Source: Thermobaculum terrenum ATCC BAA-798 (GTDB taxonomy: Bacteria > Chloroflexota > Chloroflexia > Thermobaculales > Thermobaculaceae). From it: DNA of 64,000 nucleotides. A program made the position numbers and the translations under genes. Location: assembly GCF_000025005.1 (NCBI RefSeq), contig NC_013526.1, positions 62,001 through 126,000 of the forward strand, written 5' to 3'. Positions 16,746 through 25,413 of this stretch are shown here, piece by piece (positions within the stretch are counted from its first letter, which is position 1; each line of letters begins with the position of its first letter). The notes beneath the pieces were generated by a model. That model was not told where the DNA came from and ran no database searches. It saw only the letters and a list, made by a program, of their open reading frames with translations.

Positions 16746-18350
16746 TCAGGGAGAGCGCCGATTGCTCGGCCAGCTCTCATGGTGCAGGCGGTCCAGCGCG
16801 GTCACGTAGTAGGCGTACCCCTGTCCTTGACTCGCGGAGGTGTCAACGTAGGTCTGGGAGCTTGAGCTCTCGACACGGCGCACAGTGGCGATCAGTTGCC
16901 TGGGGTCATTGAAGGCGCAGACGTCTTGGGGGCGCACCTTGCTATCGAAGCGGTAGATCGCGTAGTAGGCGGCGCTGTTGTCGTGCGGGATCGCTCGCCA
17001 TTCCAGTTCGACCCCTTGTGGGTTGCGCCGGGCCTGCGTCAGTGCTACGTGGTGAGGGGCAACTCCTCCCAGCCAAGGCATGACTGGCACGAGCGCGGGG
17101 TGGCGATACAGCTCCTGCTCCAGGCGATCTCTGAACCCTAGGGGGTTGGCCAAGAGGTTCGAGATCCGGAAGTAGATATCGCCCTTGACCTGAGAATACT
17201 GTAAGTTAAACCACAGGTGATTGGGCATCTCATCTGGGTCGCTCCACTCTGGGGACTGCGTGCTTGCGCCTATCTTGTACGCGGCCTGTCCTATGTATAG
17301 GTGCACGTTCGTGCCCTCTACTACCTGGGCCCACCAGGGGACAAGCGCCTCGTACGCCGCGGGAGCAAAGTGGAAGCTCCAGTAGATCTGGGGAGCTATG
17401 TAGTCCAGCCAGTTGCTCTTGACCCACAGCCGAGTGTCGGCGTAGATGCCGTCGTAGCTCTGGAAGCCGGAGGTGTCGGACCCTAGGGGATCGGTGGATC
17501 TGTTGCGCCATATGCCAAATGGGCTGATGCCGAGCTTCACCCACGGCTTCGTGCGCTTGATCAGCACCGAGAGCTCCTGCACAAGCGTGTTCACGTTGTG
17601 CCTGCGCCAGTCAGCCTTGCTGGCGAAGCCAGCACCATACTGCTGGTAGGTAGCTTCATCTGGGAACTCGTTGTTGCCCGAAGGGTATGGATAGAAGTAG
17701 TCATCAAAGTGTACGGCGTCTATGTCGTATCGCTCCACGACCTCAACAATCGATGCCTCGATCAGCTGGCGCACCTCCGGCAGTCCTGGATCGAACCACA
17801 GCTGGCCGCCGTAGGCGCGTACCCAGTCGGGATGCTGCCGGGCAGGGTTATTGGGTGCGAGCCTGCTGAGGTCGCTCTGCAGACTCACTCTGTAGGGGTT
17901 GAACCAGGCGTGGAGCTCAAGGTTACGGCTATGGGCCTCATCGATCGCAAAGGCCAGCGGGTCGTAGCCTGGGTCTTGTCCCTGCACGCCGGTTAGATAC
18001 TGGGACCACGGTGCAAGCTGGGAAGGATAAAATGCGTCCGTTGTTGGCCTGATCTGGAGCACGATGGTGTTCATTCCCATTCCTTGGGCCGCATCAAGCA
18101 GGGCTCGCAGCTGTGCCTTCTGCGTCTCCGCTGGCAGACCAGGCTGAGAGGGCCAATCCAGGTTGCTCACGGTAGCGATCCATACCCCTCGGAACTGGCG
18201 CTTGGGCATTATGCCTTCGGGATCGGGGCAGCCATCGCCCACCAGCTCCTTTGTGCCTGCCACCGCGCTACGGGACCGCGCTAGCAGGGGTAGGGCCGCT
18301 AGCCCTGCAGCCGCACCTTGGATGAACGTTCGCCTGCTTATGGTGCTCAT
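16746..18350 (-). CDS. GHL10-type glycoside hydrolase-like exported protein
   Basis: 534 residues. It begins with a twin-arginine signal (SRRTFIQGAAAG...). The GHL10 (DUF187-type) TIM barrel follows: FRGVWIATVSNLDWPS, AQGMGMNTIVLQIRPTTDAFYPS, LELHAWFNPYRVS, and DIDAVHFDDYFYPYP, the acidic strand likely to hold catalytic carboxylates. A C-terminal fibronectin-III-like segment (about 440-534) ends the chain. Members act on cell-wall or extracellular polysaccharides. ATG 18350 is chosen because GAGGAG lies about 8 bases upstream; a longer frame from 18392 adds residues before the Tat signal. Confidence 0.85.
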   Translation of the reverse strand: MSTISRRTFIQGAAAGLAALPLLARSRSAVAGTKELVGDGCPDPEGIMPKRQFRGVWIATVSNLDWPSQPGLPAETQKAQLRALLDAAQGMGMNTIVLQIRPTTDAFYPSQLAPWSQYLTGVQGQDPGYDPLAFAIDEAHSRNLELHAWFNPYRVSLQSDLSRLAPNNPARQHPDWVRAYGGQLWFDPGLPEVRQLIEASIVEVVERYDIDAVHFDDYFYPYPSGNNEFPDEATYQQYGAGFASKADWRRHNVNTLVQELSVLIKRTKPWVKLGISPFGIWRNRSTDPLGSDTSGFQSYDGIYADTRLWVKSNWLDYIAPQIYWSFHFAPAAYEALVPWWAQVVEGTNVHLYIGQAAYKIGASTQSPEWSDPDEMPNHLWFNLQYSQVKGDIYFRISNLLANPLGFRDRLEQELYRHPALVPVMPWLGGVAPHHVALTQARRNPQGVELEWRAIPHDNSAAYYAIYRFDSKVRPQDVCAFNDPRQLIATVRRVESSSSQTYVDTSASQGQGYAYYVTALDRLHHESWPSNRRSP

Positions 18351-18394
18351 CTCTCGCTCCTCACTTTTTGCATACGCATGTCTGAACGACAAAC

Positions 18395-18423
18395 ATTCTT
18401 GCAGGAATGCAAATGCCTGTCAA
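18395..18423 (-). promoter_or_regulatory. Promoter upstream of the GHL10 gene
   Basis: Minus strand: perfect TTGACA (18418-18423), 17-base spacer, AAGAAT (18395-18400). It lies about 45 bases before the GHL10 start. Confidence 0.65.
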
Positions 18424-18468
18424 CCATTGTCCAGGAGGGGCGTTCTGGGAGGTAACGGCCACGAACTA

Positions 18469-18499
18469 TTGACATAAGTGCTCGAAAGGGGGTTAATAT
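18469..18499 (+). promoter_or_regulatory. Promoter upstream of the 139-residue unknown protein
   Basis: Plus strand: TTGACA (18469-18474) and TAATAT (18494-18499) with a long 19-base spacer. It diverges from the GHL10 promoter 50 bases away. Confidence 0.5.
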
Positions 18500-18540
18500 A
18501 GTTGCTCATTGGCAAAGGCTGAAGAGCGAGGAGGTCTGCT

Positions 18541-18960
18541 ATGCCAACAACCCGGCGACGCACCATGCCTGTCACCTTGAAGCGTCCAGTGCTGCTGTGG
18601 TCGATATACGCCCGGTACCGGCTGGGCGCTGCGGAGCCATCGCCCCTGGTGCTCCTCAAGCAGCGCTGGCTGGATGCAAGGCTTACCATCGAGATGTCAC
18701 GTGAGGCCGGGCGCAGGATGCGCGTGCAGCCCTCCCGACCAGCCGAGCCCAGGGCTTCCTCAGGGGATGTCCTGCTAGGAGGTCTGATCGACCCCAGAGC
18801 CTACATGCCTATGAATCCCGATGGAGTGCCGGTCTACGACTGGGACTTCCCACACTACGTGCTCTCCATGAGCGTCGATGATGCTGATCAAGCTGCTGCC
18901 GGCGAGGAGTCCGGTCTGCCGTGGTACAGAGCGGCGCTCCGTACCCTGCTGCATCGGTAG
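18541..18960 (+). CDS. Hypothetical protein, 139 residues
   Basis: A strong GAGGAGG lies about 6 bases before the ATG and a promoter-like sequence is just upstream, so it is probably expressed. The N-terminal third is basic (TTRRRTMPVTLKR), the middle has repeated Arg, and the C-terminal half is acidic to neutral (VPVYDWDFPHYVLSMSVDDAD). No membrane segment, signal peptide or known domain was recognised. It stands alone between divergent promoters. Confidence 0.55.
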   Translation: MPTTRRRTMPVTLKRPVLLWSIYARYRLGAAEPSPLVLLKQRWLDARLTIEMSREAGRRMRVQPSRPAEPRASSGDVLLGGLIDPRAYMPMNPDGVPVYDWDFPHYVLSMSVDDADQAAAGEESGLPWYRAALRTLLHR

Positions 18961-19135
18961 CCCCCTGGAGCCCTCGCTCGTCGCACCCCAGACCATAATT
19001 CCAGCTCCCCAGGGACGGAGGTCATCGGTGACCGTTTCTGTGCAGGCATATGGTCTGTGCCGATCTCCTCGGGGTTGAACCCTGTGAGGGCTCACGTGTC
19101 CTCTTCCACCCCTAGCTATAGCGCCTGTATTTTCG

Positions 19136-19150
19136 TATAATTGTATACAA
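19136..19150 (+). promoter_or_regulatory. -10 box fused to TTGTATACAA operator (dehydratase promoter)
   Basis: A perfect TATAAT (19136-19141) shares its last base with the palindrome TTGTATACAA (19141-19150). The same palindrome recurs at two other promoters in this window (26843-26852 and 26980-26989). A repressor here would cover the -10/+1 region. No good -35 box was found. Confidence 0.7.
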
Positions 19151-19187
19151 AAATGCAGAAATACGCGAACCAACAGGCGGTTGTTAA

Positions 19188-20912
19188 GTGGAGCTGAGAA
19201 GTCGAAGATGGTTTGACAGGCAGGGCGAGCTCGGGCTGCAGCACCGGTCGGTGCTGCGTACCCTGGGAATGAATCCCGAGTTGTTCCGGGGTAAGCCCGT
19301 GATAGGCATAGCCAACACATGGAGCGAGCTGAACAACTGCAATCTGGGGTTGCGAGCGTTGGCCGCCGCTGTCAAGAGAGGGGTGATGGCTGCCGGAGGG
19401 GTCCCTCTGGAGTTCAACTCCATATCTCTGGGCGAGGAGCTGATGAAGCCTACCGCCATGCTGTACAGGAACCTGCTCGCCATGGAGGTCGAGGAGACCC
19501 TGAGGTCCTACCCGATAGACGGCGTGGTGCTGCTCGGAGGCTGTGACAAGACCATACCAGCGCAGCTAATGGCGGCCGCCAGCGCCAACATCCCGGCGAT
19601 TCAGGTGTGCGCAGGTCCCAAGATCCCTGGCTGCTGGCGGGGGCACAGGCTAGGATCGGGGGTTGCTCTGTGGGAGTACATGGACAAGTACAGGCTCGGG
19701 GAGGTGGATGGGTCGAGTGCCGAGGAGCTGGAGGCGCGCTACTCGGCCAGCGTCGGCACCTGCAACACTATGGGAACCGCCTCCACGATGGCTGTGCTGG
19801 CCGAGGCGTTGGGCATGATGCTGCCTGGCACATCCACCATCCCAGCCGTGGATTCCAGAAGACTCGCGGCTGCCGAGAAGAGCGGCTTTGCGATCGTCAA
19901 TCTGGTCCAAAGGCAGATAAAACCCTCGGATATCATGACCCGGGACGCGTTCGAGAACGCATTGATAGTCTACTCAGCGATAGGGGGCTCCACGAACGCG
20001 GTGATCCACCTCCTGGCGATGGCTGGCAGGCTGGGAATCGATCTGCAACTTGCAGATTTCGATCGTGTGGCTCGCATGGTCCCGATGCTGGTAGATGTGG
20101 AGCCGTCCGGCGAGAAGCTGATGGACGACTTCGACGCAGCGGGCGGAGTGCCCGCGCTGATGCGCGAGCTCCAACACATGCTCTCGCTAGGCTGCCTGAC
20201 GGTCACCGGTGAGACTCTGGGCAAGAACCTGGAGTCAGCCCCAGAGCCACAGGGCGACACCATCAGGTCGTTGGCCTCTGCCCCCTATGCGGACGGCAGC
20301 ATAGCGGTGCTCCATGGTAACCTCGTGCCGAGGGGGGCTATCCTGAGGACCAGCACGGCTTCTCCCGATCTGCTACGGCACTCTGGGCCCGCGCTGGTCT
20401 TTGAGAGTTATGAGGATATGCTCCAGAGGATAGATGACCCTGACCTGCCGGTGACCCCGTCCTCTGTGCTCGTGCTGCGCAATGCCGGGCCGGTCGGTGG
20501 GCCGGGTATGCCCGAGTGGGGTGCCATCCCCATACCACGCAAGATGCTATCCAGGGGCATCAAGGACATGTTACGCATCAGCGATGCGCGCATGAGCGGC
20601 ACCAGTTCGGGCACCATAGTGCTGCACGCCTGTCCCGAGGCAGCCGTAGGGGGGCCTCTGGGATTGCTGAGGGACGGGGACATGGTGGAGATAGACGTTG
20701 CCTCCCGCAAGTTATCTGTGCTCCTGGATGAGGAGGAGATGGACCATCGTAGGCAAGAGTGGAGGCCACCTCCGCGCAAGCACGTCCGGGGCTACCCCCT
20801 GCTCTACATGGAGCACGTCCTGCAGGCCGATGAGGGCTGCGACTTCGATTTTCTTAGGCTGGTCCCAGGGGAAGATCTGGGCCTGGTTGAACCGGTTGTA
20901 GGTAGATCCTGA
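19188..20912 (+). CDS. IlvD/Edd-family sugar-acid dehydratase
   Basis: 574 residues, the usual length. Iron-sulfur cluster and active-site landmarks are ANTWSELNNCN, LLGGCDKTIPAQLMAAA, GTCNTMGTASTMAVLAEALGM and the C-terminal SDARMSGTSSGTIVLHACPE. The family contains dihydroxy-acid dehydratase and the pentonate/hexonate dehydratases. The neighbouring GH4 enzyme and the shared operator with a sugar ABC system favour a sugar-acid substrate over branched-chain amino-acid synthesis. The GTG start has only a weak ribosome site; it is kept because the family N-terminus begins here. Confidence 0.85.
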   Translation: MELRSRRWFDRQGELGLQHRSVLRTLGMNPELFRGKPVIGIANTWSELNNCNLGLRALAAAVKRGVMAAGGVPLEFNSISLGEELMKPTAMLYRNLLAMEVEETLRSYPIDGVVLLGGCDKTIPAQLMAAASANIPAIQVCAGPKIPGCWRGHRLGSGVALWEYMDKYRLGEVDGSSAEELEARYSASVGTCNTMGTASTMAVLAEALGMMLPGTSTIPAVDSRRLAAAEKSGFAIVNLVQRQIKPSDIMTRDAFENALIVYSAIGGSTNAVIHLLAMAGRLGIDLQLADFDRVARMVPMLVDVEPSGEKLMDDFDAAGGVPALMRELQHMLSLGCLTVTGETLGKNLESAPEPQGDTIRSLASAPYADGSIAVLHGNLVPRGAILRTSTASPDLLRHSGPALVFESYEDMLQRIDDPDLPVTPSSVLVLRNAGPVGGPGMPEWGAIPIPRKMLSRGIKDMLRISDARMSGTSSGTIVLHACPEAAVGGPLGLLRDGDMVEIDVASRKLSVLLDEEEMDHRRQEWRPPPRKHVRGYPLLYMEHVLQADEGCDFDFLRLVPGEDLGLVEPVVGRS

Positions 20913-20940
20913 GAGAATTCTTGATCCAAAGGAGGAGGAG

Positions 20941-22287
20941 ATGGCACCAAGAATAACGATCATAGGGGCTGGCAGTGCTGTGTTCTCTCTTAGCCTCATA
21001 CGAGATCTCTGCCTGACTCCCAATCTAAGTGGTAGCACAGTCGTGTTCATGGATATAGATCCAGACAGGTTGGATGTCGTGTACAACCTTTGCCGTAGGT
21101 ATGCCACGGAGGTGGGCACACAGCTTTACCTTGAGAGCTCCACGGATCGCAGGCAGGCGCTGCAGGGGGCGGACTTTGTGGTGAACACCGCACTGGCTGC
21201 GGGTCACCATAGGCTGCGTGAGGGTTGGGATAAGGCGCGCAAGCTGGGTTATCGCCTCGGCGGTAGCCTTCACGTGATGCATGACGAGGCCTTCTGGATC
21301 AACTTCTACCAGATCAGGCTCTTCGAGGAAGTCCTCCAGGACATTATGGAGCTATGCCCCGATGCCTGGTACCTACAAGTAGCCAATCCGGTCCTGGCTG
21401 GCATAACCTATCTGTCCCGCAAGTACCCCCAAGTCCAGATGGTCGGCCTATGCCACGGTTTCTCCGGTGTGTATCACCTGGCAGATGTGCTCAAGCTCGA
21501 CAGAGACAAGCTCACCTTCCAGGTGCCTGGGGTCAACCACCACGTCTGGCTGACGCATATCTACCATAACGGTCAGGATGTCTTCCCTCTCCTCGAGGAC
21601 TGGATAGCGCAAGAAGCTCCAGCCTATTGGGAGAACTGTGGCTGGAGTGATGATCTCGGGCCCAAGGCCATCGACCTCTACCGCAGGTTCGGGGTGTTCC
21701 CTATAGGCGACACCTGCACCCCGGGAGGCGGATCATGGCCCTGGTGGTACCATACCAGCGAGGAGGTCGAGCGGTGCTGGCGGGAGGACCCGGCAGGCTG
21801 GTGGCAGCGCTATTTCCAGTGGGGGGAGAGCAAAGTTAGGCAGATGGCCCAGCTGGCAGCTGATCCAAACGCCAGGCTCATCGATCATTTCCCTCCGAAG
21901 GCTTCGGGCGAGGTCATGGTGCCTATGATGGAGTCGCTGTACTTTGATGTGCCCAAGGTGCTCATAGGGAACGTGCCGAACACGCACGAGTTCGTGCCGG
22001 GCCTACCGAGGGATATCGCCGTGGAGGTGCCTTTGCTGGCGAGCAGGCGAGGCCTTGAGCCCGTGCACACTGATGGCCTGCCCGGACCCGTCATCGACCA
22101 CATACTTCGCGACAGGGTAGCTCCGGTCAATATGGAGCTTGCAGCCTACGAGCACGGTAGCTTGGAGCTGCTGCGCCAGCTAGTGCTCATGGACCCATGG
22201 ACCCGCTCCGAAGAGCAGGCAGCTAAGTTGGTTGAGGAGATACTTAGCCTGCCAGGGCATGAGGCCATGAGGGAGCACTACAGGTAG
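20941..22287 (+). CDS. GH4-family NAD-dependent glycosidase (alpha-galacturonidase/glucosidase type)
   Basis: 448 residues. The N-terminal Rossmann motif (ITIIGAGSAVFS) binds NAD. GH4 metal-site residues are seen in LQVANPV, GLCHGFSG (Cys and His) and GVNHHVWL (His). The family uses a redox-assisted elimination with NAD and a divalent metal. The HHVW and NTALAAGHH segments resemble the LplD-like alpha-galacturonidase branch more than classic 6-phospho-glucosidases, but the substrate is not certain. AAAGGAGGAGG precedes the start. The gene follows the dehydratase by 28 bases, forming a two-gene operon. Confidence 0.82.
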   Translation: MAPRITIIGAGSAVFSLSLIRDLCLTPNLSGSTVVFMDIDPDRLDVVYNLCRRYATEVGTQLYLESSTDRRQALQGADFVVNTALAAGHHRLREGWDKARKLGYRLGGSLHVMHDEAFWINFYQIRLFEEVLQDIMELCPDAWYLQVANPVLAGITYLSRKYPQVQMVGLCHGFSGVYHLADVLKLDRDKLTFQVPGVNHHVWLTHIYHNGQDVFPLLEDWIAQEAPAYWENCGWSDDLGPKAIDLYRRFGVFPIGDTCTPGGGSWPWWYHTSEEVERCWREDPAGWWQRYFQWGESKVRQMAQLAADPNARLIDHFPPKASGEVMVPMMESLYFDVPKVLIGNVPNTHEFVPGLPRDIAVEVPLLASRRGLEPVHTDGLPGPVIDHILRDRVAPVNMELAAYEHGSLELLRQLVLMDPWTRSEEQAAKLVEEILSLPGHEAMREHYR

Positions 22288-22302
22288 AGTGCTCCCTCAT
22301 GG
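22265..22302. terminator. Bidirectional terminator-like inverted repeat
   Basis: A 15-bp perfect stem (22265-22279 with 22288-22302) encloses an 8-base loop and contains the stop codons of both convergent genes (GH4 on plus, GH30-like on minus). It has no long T tract. Confidence 0.6.
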
Positions 22303-23583
22303 GGCACAGGAGGTGACGGTGAAGATGCTCTCGGGCAGTACGTGCAGCTGCAGCTGCCGAGAGAGCGGAAACCTGTACAGCATCTCGCAGTTCAGCTCCC
22401 TGGTCGTCGCCCAAATCGAGCACTCCCTGCCTCCCAGGGACGCTTCGTCTGCGTGCTCAAGCGCGAGGCGCAGGGAGATGTGATCCTGTCCCTCGTTGAG
22501 GCCGACAATGGTGATACCCTCTGCGTGGGTGAACGCGAGGCAAGTTACCCCTGAGTAGCTGGTGGTCACCGCCACCCTGCGGGCCCCCGCACGCACGAAC
22601 CTGTAGATCTGTTTGGCGGCGTAGTACCTCTTCTTGGGGAGGTATCGGCCCAGGGCAGTGCGCAGCAGGCCATATATGCTCCAGGACTCATCGTGGCGAT
22701 GGTAGTTATCGTAGGCGTCCCATACCAAGGCTGCCTGGGCACCATCTTGAAGCCCTCGCAAGAGGCGGCGTGTGGAGGCCACCGCTACTTCCCATTCCTT
22801 CTCTCCGGTCTGGTCCAGGTCCCCGTACTCGGTCAACCAGTATCTCCATGGCAGGTCAAGATCTTGGATAAAGCGGCTTACGGAGTCTAGAGGTATATCC
22901 GAGTAGCAGTGCATCCCGACCACGCCTACCGCGTCCCGGGCGGCGGGCTCGCGAGCTATGGCCTGGATGTAGTCGAGGTTATATCTGCCCTGGTCGGCCA
23001 CCACCAGCTTGACGTCCCTTAGCCCCAAATCCCGCAGCCCAGCGGCAAGCAGTGCCGTCGCCTCGGCCACGATCTGGGGTTCCGCGCTGGGGCCCTCTGG
23101 GAGGCCAAGGTCCGTCTCGTTGAAGGGACCGAAGAGTTTTACTGGCAGACCCTCCTTGTGTCTGGCCCAGTCTACCAGTGACACCAACAGCTCACAGTAG
23201 GCCTTGATGTCGGTGAGGCGATCTTGTTCGTCACACATCCAATTGGGCACCCGGCCGCTGACGTTCAAGAGGATAGTCGCACCCTTGCTCGCCAAGTAGC
23301 GGGCCGTCTCCCAGGCTTCTCCGAAAGGTGGTGACCTGTACGCTGCCTCGTAATTTATCCGGTTGAGGGCGCTTTTGCCGAGCTCACCCATCGGATCTAT
23401 CCAGTCGGTCGTGCCGTAAGGGTCCAGCCGAAAGATGCTAGCTCCCAGGTCGTCCACCAGCGTGTCCAGCACGGGAGCCAGCTTGCCATCTCTCCAGTGG
23501 GAGACGGGGTTGATGTTGACCCCGAAGCCATCTATCTCCTGGTATTGGGACTCCAGGTCCACCCTTACATCTACAGCTACCAT
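22297..23583 (-). CDS. GH30-like (clan A) glycosidase
   Basis: 428 residues, no signal peptide, so probably cytosolic. The start QEIDGFGVNINP resembles the GH30/GH39-type N-terminus. The acid/base Glu is likely E156 in GPFNETD and the nucleophile E252 in LTEYGDLD, both at strand ends of a TIM barrel. A beta domain fills about 330-428. It is the last gene of the ABC transporter operon and would hydrolyse imported oligosaccharides. A good GTAGGAG site precedes the ATG. The exact GH family is uncertain. Confidence 0.72.
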   Translation of the reverse strand: MVAVDVRVDLESQYQEIDGFGVNINPVSHWRDGKLAPVLDTLVDDLGASIFRLDPYGTTDWIDPMGELGKSALNRINYEAAYRSPPFGEAWETARYLASKGATILLNVSGRVPNWMCDEQDRLTDIKAYCELLVSLVDWARHKEGLPVKLFGPFNETDLGLPEGPSAEPQIVAEATALLAAGLRDLGLRDVKLVVADQGRYNLDYIQAIAREPAARDAVGVVGMHCYSDIPLDSVSRFIQDLDLPWRYWLTEYGDLDQTGEKEWEVAVASTRRLLRGLQDGAQAALVWDAYDNYHRHDESWSIYGLLRTALGRYLPKKRYYAAKQIYRFVRAGARRVAVTTSYSGVTCLAFTHAEGITIVGLNEGQDHISLRLALEHADEASLGGRECSIWATTRELNCEMLYRFPLSRQLQLHVLPESIFTVTSCAP

Positions 23584-23591
23584 CTCAGCTC

Positions 23592-24440
23592 CTACTTGAT
23601 AGATCCTATCACCAGCCCCTGCCTGATGTAGCGCTGCATCAGGATGTAGATGCCCATGGGGGGAATAGACGCTAGCAGCAGTCCAGTGATGAGTAGCGGA
23701 TAGTCGCTGCTATACCTACCGACTATGGTGGCGACCGCGACCGTGATGGTCATCTTGTTGTCTGACTGGAGGAATATCAGGGGCAGAAGCAGGTCGTTCC
23801 ACCAGCCGGTGCAGTTGAATATCAGCACGGTGATGATGCCCGGCACGCTGAGCGGCATCACCAGCCAGAGGAGGGTCTGCAGGAAGCCGGCACCATCGAC
23901 CTTCGCTGCCTCCAGCACCTCGTTCGGTATGCCCCTCATGATAGCGCTGAGCAGGAAGATCGTCCCAGGCACGCTAGTAATCCCCCATAGCAGCACGACG
24001 GACAAGTAGTGGTCCACCAGCCCCAGTTTGGACATCAGCAGGTAGTTGGGGATTATAAAGGTTATGGTTGGGATGATGAGCGTGGAGATGATCGCCATCC
24101 GTAAGAAGCCCCTTGCAGGGAAGTTCATCTTGGCTAAGGCGAATGCCCCAGGGATAGAGATAGCCAAGGACAGGGCTGCGGCCAACAGGATGTACAGCAG
24201 CGTGTTGAAGAAAAGCCTTGGCAGATCGAACCTGTAGAACATACCTATGTAGTTATCCAGGTATGTCCAGTGCCTCGGCATCCCTAGGGGATTGGTAAGA
24301 TACTCGGCGTTCGTCTTCAGGGTGTTGGCCGCCATGAAGAAGATCGGGTACAGATCTACCACCGCCACAAGCGTGAGGATCAGGGAGATCAGCCATCTCC
24401 AAGCCTGCTCTCTGTGGGGAAAAGCGCTTGCTCTGATCAT
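23592..24440 (-). CDS. CUT1 sugar ABC transporter permease (MalG-like)
   Basis: 282 residues with six membrane segments. The inner-membrane EAA loop is ILEAAKVDGAGFLQTLLWLVMPLS-like (EVLEAAKVDGAGF), which docks the ATPase, and the chain ends in YIRQGLVIGSIK as is usual for the second permease. Works with the adjacent permease and binding protein; no ATPase gene is present, so a shared MsmX-type ATPase is likely encoded elsewhere. The start lies 4 bases after the upstream stop. Confidence 0.9.
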   Translation of the reverse strand: MIRASAFPHREQAWRWLISLILTLVAVVDLYPIFFMAANTLKTNAEYLTNPLGMPRHWTYLDNYIGMFYRFDLPRLFFNTLLYILLAAALSLAISIPGAFALAKMNFPARGFLRMAIISTLIIPTITFIIPNYLLMSKLGLVDHYLSVVLLWGITSVPGTIFLLSAIMRGIPNEVLEAAKVDGAGFLQTLLWLVMPLSVPGIITVLIFNCTGWWNDLLLPLIFLQSDNKMTITVAVATIVGRYSSDYPLLITGLLLASIPPMGIYILMQRYIRQGLVIGSIK

Positions 24441-24444
24441 GCAT

Positions 24445-25404
24445 CTACTCCGTAGTGAGCTTGTCGAAAATCTTTAGCTGTACGCCTGAAACTATGGCCA
24501 CGATCACGAACAGGATCACCGCCAGTGCTGAGGCGTAGCCCATGTCCCCGACCTGGAATGCCTTCAGGTAGATCATGTAGTCGATCGGAGTCGTAGAGTA
24601 CCCGGGCCCCCCACCAGTGACCGTGTACACCAGGGCGAACAGGCCGACGAAGATCCATATCACGTTGATGATCATGAAGTAGGCTATGGTGGGCACGAGC
24701 AGCGGCAATGTGACCTTCCAGAACCTCTGCCACCAGCTGGCTCCGTCGATGCGTGCTGCCTCGAACAGCTCGGTCGATACATTGGCCAGCCCCGAGAGGA
24801 ATATCAGTACTCCCTGCCCGAGCGTCTGCCAGTAGAACGCCAGTATGAGCACCATGAAGGCCGTGGGCGTGGAGCTAAGCCACTCGGTCGTTAGAAAAGC
24901 TAGTCCGAGGTCCTTTAGCAGCTGGTTCACTGCGCCCACCGGAGAGAACATGGTTTTCATGAGCATGCCCACTACCGCAGCCGACAGGATGGTCGGCAGG
25001 TAGTACACCGATCTGAAGAGCCACCAGCCTGGGACCTGCTCGTACAGCAGCACTGATAATACCAGGGATATCAGGAGGATGCCGGGGACGGATAGCAGGA
25101 ACACGGCGTTGGTCCTTAGCAACATCCATAGGTCGCCGTTGCTAATGATATCGATGTAGTTGTGGAGCCCTATCCAGCTGGAGTTGTAGCCGTCCCAGCG
25201 AGTGAAGCTATGGTAGATGCTGTTGATGAAGGGGTACCATACCAGTAGGCCTATCGACGCGAGCGACGGGAGCAGCGCGAGGTAGGCGGTTATGGCCTCC
25301 CGTTTGGCCAACCCTCCAGGTCCTATGCTGAGCACACAGCCTGGTGCCTTCTTGGATGCTTGCCCCAGGGCCCTGCCGGTGCCGGTTCCGCGTAAGGTAC
25401 TCAT
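24445..25404 (-). CDS. CUT1 sugar ABC transporter permease (MalF-like)
   Basis: 319 residues with a basic N-terminal tail, then six membrane segments starting at AYLALLPSLASIGLLVW. The EAA loop is ELFEAARIDGASWWQRFWKVTLP. Middle gene of the operon; TAGGAG precedes the ATG. It pairs with the MalG-like permease immediately downstream. Confidence 0.9.
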   Translation of the reverse strand: MSTLRGTGTGRALGQASKKAPGCVLSIGPGGLAKREAITAYLALLPSLASIGLLVWYPFINSIYHSFTRWDGYNSSWIGLHNYIDIISNGDLWMLLRTNAVFLLSVPGILLISLVLSVLLYEQVPGWWLFRSVYYLPTILSAAVVGMLMKTMFSPVGAVNQLLKDLGLAFLTTEWLSSTPTAFMVLILAFYWQTLGQGVLIFLSGLANVSTELFEAARIDGASWWQRFWKVTLPLLVPTIAYFMIINVIWIFVGLFALVYTVTGGGPGYSTTPIDYMIYLKAFQVGDMGYASALAVILFVIVAIVSGVQLKIFDKLTTE

Positions 25405-25413
25405 CGGCTTCTC

